Shown here: positions 60,636-64,000 of the stretch, one piece after another
Position numbering within the stretch: position 1 is the stretch's first letter
Layout of the letters: each line of letters starts with the position of its first letter
Assembly: GCF_003065365.1 (NCBI RefSeq)
Contig: NZ_CP023276.1
Span: forward strand, 744,001 to 808,000
Direction of reading: 5' to 3'
DNA: 64,000 bases
Source: Polynucleobacter difficilis
GTDB lineage: Bacteria > Pseudomonadota > Gammaproteobacteria > Burkholderiales > Burkholderiaceae
Program-made: the position numbers and the translations under genes
Notes under the pieces: model-generated
Told to the model about the DNA's origin: nothing
Database searches by the model: none
Seen by the model: the letters and a program-made list of their open reading frames with translations, nothing else

Positions 60636-61076
60636 TTACGGCGTGGGTTGCTCGTCGGACTGCTGCTTGGATTGCAATTCTTTTTCTTTTTTCTGCCGTT
60701 TGTATTCTTGCTTGAGTGGCTTCAAATACATCAGTACGGCAATAAAACCAATCAGACTGAGGAGGGTTTCTAGCACAGCCATCCAAAAATTCGCACCGGT
60801 TTCAAATAAGCGCACTAAGCCTTCAGTCATGTAAATCAAGATCAGCATCGAGGCCCATTGCATGGTGTAGTTCTTGGCTTTCCAGATGCCCGGTATGGCA
60901 AAGAGCAAAGGCAGGCCTTTGAGTGCCATCCAAGAGCCACCGGGTCTGAGCGGAGCAATAAACCATTCCCATGCTACGCACAGCAGAAATAGCCCGGCGA
61001 ACGCAGCCGTTGCGATTAAGACGTATTTATCTTTCGCCTCAATCGACTGCAGTAAGGTGTTTTGAGAATCTGCCAT
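60636..61076 (-). CDS. DUF2069 family membrane protein
   Basis: 146 residues with four TM helices (about 16-34, 46-62, 72-90 and 95-117). LRPGGSWMALKGLPLLFAIPG and the TMQWASMLILIYMTEGLVRLFE segment are typical of DUF2069, a small betaproteobacterial/gammaproteobacterial membrane family of unknown role often found with wrbA. The Lys/Gln-rich tail is cytoplasmic. It overlaps the wrbA-like gene by one base. Confidence 0.8.
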   Translation of the reverse strand: MADSQNTLLQSIEAKDKYVLIATAAFAGLFLLCVAWEWFIAPLRPGGSWMALKGLPLLFAIPGIWKAKNYTMQWASMLILIYMTEGLVRLFETGANFWMAVLETLLSLIGFIAVLMYLKPLKQEYKRQKKEKELQSKQQSDEQPTP

Positions 61077-61681
61077 TAACTTGCTGACCGCAATTGCAAA
61101 GCAATTTGTGCCAAGCGTTTGCCTTGGGCAATGGCTAAGCGTTTTTCTTCTGGGCTAATGGGCGCACGGCCATCCGCATGGGCGAGGTGGGTGACGCCGT
61201 AGGGACTGCCGCCAGTCGATGTGGTCATCAGGTCGGGTTCGCTGTACGGTAAGCCGACTAGCAGCATGCCGTGGTGGAGAAGTGGAATCATCATGCTCAG
61301 TAAAGTCGTTTCTTGACCACCATGCACGCTACCGGTACTGGTAAAAACGCAGGCGGGCTTGCCACTTAATGCACCGCTGAGCCACTGTGCGCTGCTGCCA
61401 TCCCAGAAGTATTTCATGGGAGCGGCCATATTGCCAAAGCGAGTGGGCGAGCCCAGCGCCAAGCCAATGCATTCTTCTAGATCACGGTATTCCGCATAAG
61501 GCGCTCCATCTGCTGGCACTGCGGGTTCGGTTGCTTCGCAGACGCTGGAGACGGCGGGCACGCAGCGTAGCCTAGCGCTCGCACCCGGAACAGATTCAAT
61601 GCCCTCGGCAATCAGCCGCGCCAAATCGCGGGTGGCGCCATAGCGGGAGTAAAACAGCACCAATATGTCAGCGGTATTCAT
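61076..61681 (-). CDS. wrbA: NAD(P)H:quinone oxidoreductase, WrbA-like
   Basis: 201 residues, flavodoxin-like. FMN phosphate loop YSRYGATRDLARLIAEG, the GSPTRFGNMAAPMKYFWDGS segment and FTSTGSVHGGQETTLLSMM, all standard in WrbA. It reduces quinones by two electrons, avoiding radicals. It is first in a three-gene minus-strand unit with DUF2069 and the FAD-linked oxidase. Confidence 0.92.
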   Translation of the reverse strand: MNTADILVLFYSRYGATRDLARLIAEGIESVPGASARLRCVPAVSSVCEATEPAVPADGAPYAEYRDLEECIGLALGSPTRFGNMAAPMKYFWDGSSAQWLSGALSGKPACVFTSTGSVHGGQETTLLSMMIPLLHHGMLLVGLPYSEPDLMTTSTGGSPYGVTHLAHADGRAPISPEEKRLAIAQGKRLAQIALQLRSAS

Positions 61682-61757
61682 AAAACAGACCCCATTCGTC
61701 TTCTCTTATTCCGTTTAATCCTGGCCGTACGCCTTTGTAATCTCTTATGATACGGCG

Positions 61758-62609
61758 ATGCAGCTTATTCGTAATCCCCAATTATGGCTTGCTTTGGCCC
61801 GTGAGTTAGGCCAGCGCAATCGCCACCTGCTGCTAAATCAAGTGGCGGGCAGCCTGGCCTTTACGACGACCCTGGCCCTGGTGCCGATGTTTACCGTCGG
61901 ATCGATCCTGATTGGCTACGTGCCACAGGTCATCGAGATGAAATACGCCCTGCAAGAATGGATATTGAATACCTATTTGCCTGGAGGCATAAACCAGCCG
62001 ATTTTGCGTTACATCGATCAGTTTTCTGAAAAAGCCAAGGGCTTAACCTTGTTTGGTTTGGCGGGCTTATTTGTAACGACTGTGCTCACGATGGCGGTGA
62101 TTGAGAAGGCCTTTAATCACATCTGGCAGATTAAAGATAAGAGACCATTTTTGAAGCGGACGGCCATCTATTTTTCAGCCACGATCCTAGGTCCTTTGGT
62201 ATTGGGTATTGGGATCTACCTCAGCGGGTGGTTGCTGAGCGAAACCCAGGGCTTAACCGAAGCGGTCTCGATGGGGTTTGAGGTCTTCGCCCTCGTTATT
62301 CCGCTCTTACTTACGATCAGCTTGTTTACTCTGGTGTACAAAGTATTGCCATTTACCTTCGTTGCATGGCGCGATGCCCTCATCGGCGCCTTGTTCGCTG
62401 CAATTGTCTTTGAGTTAATGAAATACGGTTTTGGCTTTTTTGTGACGAAGGTCCCGTTTTATAAGACCGTCTACGGCACCTTTGCCATCCTGCCATTGGC
62501 ACTCATTTGGGTTTATGTGACGTGGTGGGTAACCTTGGCTGGCGCATTGCTCGTAGCCAATATGCCCTTGATCCGATCTGGCTTGCTGCAGACGCAGCAG
62601 CCGAAGTAA
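61758..62609 (+). CDS. YihY/UPF0761 family membrane protein
   Basis: 283 residues, six predicted TM helices. The NQVAGSLAFTTTLALVPMF start, VIEKAFNHIWQIKDKRP and LPLALIWVYVTWWVTLAGALL end are typical of YihY (formerly called RNase BN, a name that was wrong). Function in the cell is unknown. It starts 76 bases from the divergent wrbA-like gene. Confidence 0.9.
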   Translation: MQLIRNPQLWLALARELGQRNRHLLLNQVAGSLAFTTTLALVPMFTVGSILIGYVPQVIEMKYALQEWILNTYLPGGINQPILRYIDQFSEKAKGLTLFGLAGLFVTTVLTMAVIEKAFNHIWQIKDKRPFLKRTAIYFSATILGPLVLGIGIYLSGWLLSETQGLTEAVSMGFEVFALVIPLLLTISLFTLVYKVLPFTFVAWRDALIGALFAAIVFELMKYGFGFFVTKVPFYKTVYGTFAILPLALIWVYVTWWVTLAGALLVANMPLIRSGLLQTQQPK

Positions 62610-62699
62610 GGGAGATTCCACCTTGCAAGCCCTTGCGCTTAGGGCTATATTGGACTTAATTTAGTGGCCTTGTTTGGCCGCATCGATCAAGGAGCAATC

Positions 62700-63158
62700 A
62701 TGAAAGTCAGCGATATTTTGCAGGTGAAGGGCAGCGTGCTTTACACCGTGGCCCCCGATGCTCCTTTGCAAACCGCCATTTTGGTGATGAGTGAGCATGA
62801 CATTGGCTCTTTGGTGGTCATGGACTACGACAAGCTGATTGGGATCCTGACCTTCCGCGAGGTGATTAAAACCTTGGCATTGCATCGCGGTACTGTCGAT
62901 GGCCTCACCGTTCGCTCTGTGATGAGTGCAGAGCCCTTAACCTGTTCGATGGAGACCGAACTTGACGAGGTCCGCCGCATTATGCTCACCCAGCATGCAC
63001 GTTATTTGCCGGTGGTCGATCGGCAGGTTTTGATGGGGGTGATTTCCTTTTACGACGTGGCAAAGGCCGTAGTTGAGGCCCAGGACTTTGAAAACTCGAT
63101 GCTCAAGGCCTACATTCGGGATTGGCCGAGCGATGAAACGGAAAAAACCGCAAACTAA
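62700..63158 (+). CDS. CBS-domain protein
   Basis: 152 residues from ATG 62700, with AAGGAG six bases upstream; an earlier GTG at 62664 is unlikely. Two CBS repeats: VSDILQVKGSVLYTVAPDA and GSLVVMDYDKLIGILTFREV for the first; SVMSAEPLTCSMETELDEV and RYLPVVDRQVLMGVISFYDV for the second. CBS pairs bind adenine nucleotides. No catalytic domain is attached, so it may regulate a partner protein. It ends 32 bases before aroC. Confidence 0.9.
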   Translation: MKVSDILQVKGSVLYTVAPDAPLQTAILVMSEHDIGSLVVMDYDKLIGILTFREVIKTLALHRGTVDGLTVRSVMSAEPLTCSMETELDEVRRIMLTQHARYLPVVDRQVLMGVISFYDVAKAVVEAQDFENSMLKAYIRDWPSDETEKTAN

Positions 63159-63190
63159 GCCCCCAATGCCGGCAATGCCATAATGACGGT

Positions 63191-64000
63191 ATGTCTGGAA
63201 ATACCTTAGGCCTCCTATTTAGCGTAACTACCTTCGGGGAGTCCCATGGCCCTGCCATTGGCGCAGTAGTGGACGGCTGCCCACCCGGAATGCTTCTGAG
63301 TGAGGCGGATTTACAGCACGATTTGGATCGTCGCAAGCCAGGTACCTCACGCCATGTCACCCAGCGCAAAGAAGAGGACAAGGTTGAAATTCTGTCGGGC
63401 GTATTCGAGGGAAAAACAACCGGTACGCCGATCGCATTATTGATTCGCAATACCGATCAGCGCAGCCAAGATTACGGCAACATTTTGCAAACCTTTAGGC
63501 CTGGTCATGCCGACTATGCCTACCACCATAAGTATGGTTTGCGAGATCCGCGTGGAGGTGGTCGATCTTCAGCGCGATTGACGGCGCCCGTCGTAGCCGC
63601 AGCAGCGATTGCAAAAAAATGGCTAAACGAGCAGTATGGCACCCGCATTTACGGTTACATGAGTCAGTTGGGCGAACTTGCTGTGCCCTTTGAAGATGCA
63701 GAGCACATCGAGCGCAATCCCTTCTTTGTTGCCAATAACTCCATGTTGCCTCAGCTAGAAGACTATATGGACAGCTTGCGCAAGGCAGGGGATTCCTGCG
63801 GTGCCAAGATTGAAGTACGCGCAACCCATGTACCCATGGGTCTGGGTGAGCCTCTATTTGATAAGCTCGATGCCGATATTGCCCATGCGATGATGGGCAT
63901 CAATGCCGTGAAGGGCGTTGAGATTGGTGCTGGCTTCGCCGCAGTAACGCAGCGTGGCAGTGAACATGGCGATGAGTTGCATCCCGACGGCTTTGCAAGT
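63191..64000 (+). CDS. aroC: Chorismate synthase, 5' part (runs off the window)
   Basis: Open from ATG 63191 to the window edge, 270 codons, so the last quarter is missing. N-terminal SGNTLGLLFSVTTFGESHG, then RRKPGTSRHVTQRKEEDKVEILSG in part, FRPGHADYAYHHKYGLRD and RGGGRSSARLTA are diagnostic FMN- and substrate-binding stretches. It converts EPSP to chorismate using reduced FMN, the last shared step of aromatic amino acid synthesis. Confidence 0.95.
   Translation, partial: MSGNTLGLLFSVTTFGESHGPAIGAVVDGCPPGMLLSEADLQHDLDRRKPGTSRHVTQRKEEDKVEILSGVFEGKTTGTPIALLIRNTDQRSQDYGNILQTFRPGHADYAYHHKYGLRDPRGGGRSSARLTAPVVAAAAIAKKWLNEQYGTRIYGYMSQLGELAVPFEDAEHIERNPFFVANNSMLPQLEDYMDSLRKAGDSCGAKIEVRATHVPMGLGEPLFDKLDADIAHAMMGINAVKGVEIGAGFAAVTQRGSEHGDELHPDGFAS

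Overview
The window looks like the chromosome of a betaproteobacterium of the Burkholderiaceae, most likely Polynucleobacter or a close freshwater relative. The evidence is the core gene order (carA-carB-greA-DUF4149-yhbY-rlmE-ftsH-folP-glmM-pstSCAB-phoU-phoB-phoR), an orphan Bug/TctC periplasmic binding protein, DUF2069 and DUF3300 proteins, and very tight gene packing. The placement rests on recognised gene families and synteny only; I could not run a search. No insertion sequence, prophage, CRISPR array or rRNA operon is visible, and no gene-free stretch exceeds 300 bases.

Layout. 1-3.8 kb: the 3' end of an old-yellow-enzyme-type reductase, an amidase, a SprT-like metalloprotein and a tartrate/malate dehydrogenase, closed by a strong palindromic terminator. 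3.9-10.4 kb, minus strand: dnaQ, an RND efflux pump plus its adaptor, rnhA and a methyltransferase. The pump sits between rnhA and dnaQ, which are neighbours in many proteobacteria. 10.4-26.1 kb, mostly plus strand: gloB, mltD, prpE, carAB, greA, rlmE, ftsH, folP and glmM.

26.2-40.8 kb is a phosphate-economy island. It holds the high-affinity phosphate transporter and its sensor/regulator (pstSCAB-phoUBR), polyphosphate synthesis and breakdown (ppk1, ppx), and a lipid cluster: an OlsB-like ornithine N-acyltransferase, DgkA, an Agt-like glycosyltransferase, a PlcP-like phospholipase C and an OlsA/PlsC-like acyltransferase. Together these could replace membrane phospholipids by glycolipids and ornithine lipids when phosphate is scarce, and rebuild phosphatidic acid from diacylglycerol later. 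Pho-box-like 11-bp direct repeats lie before pstS, between plcP and the acyltransferase, and before olsB; a weaker one lies between ppk1 and ppx.

40.8-54.9 kb: a ZnuD-like TonB receptor with a His-rich small protein, tRNA-Pro and tRNA-Arg, an amino acid permease, an exported methyltransferase-like protein, a potassium channel with two voltage-sensor domains and one pore, a GST, a DSD1-type PLP enzyme, a DnaQ/GIY-YIG fusion nuclease, an orphan Bug protein, an NhaR-like regulator and a cysteine-free Rrf2-type regulator. 54.9-57.5 kb: an arsenic operon (arsR-arsC-acr3-arsH). Its promoter carries a Pho-box-like element matching the pstS one at 17 of 20 positions, so arsenate defence is probably wired to phosphate starvation. 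57.6-64.0 kb: a DUF3300 lipoprotein, a Rap1a-like protein, an FAD-linked dehydrogenase, DUF2069, WrbA, a YihY family protein, a CBS-domain protein and the start of aroC, which runs off the window.
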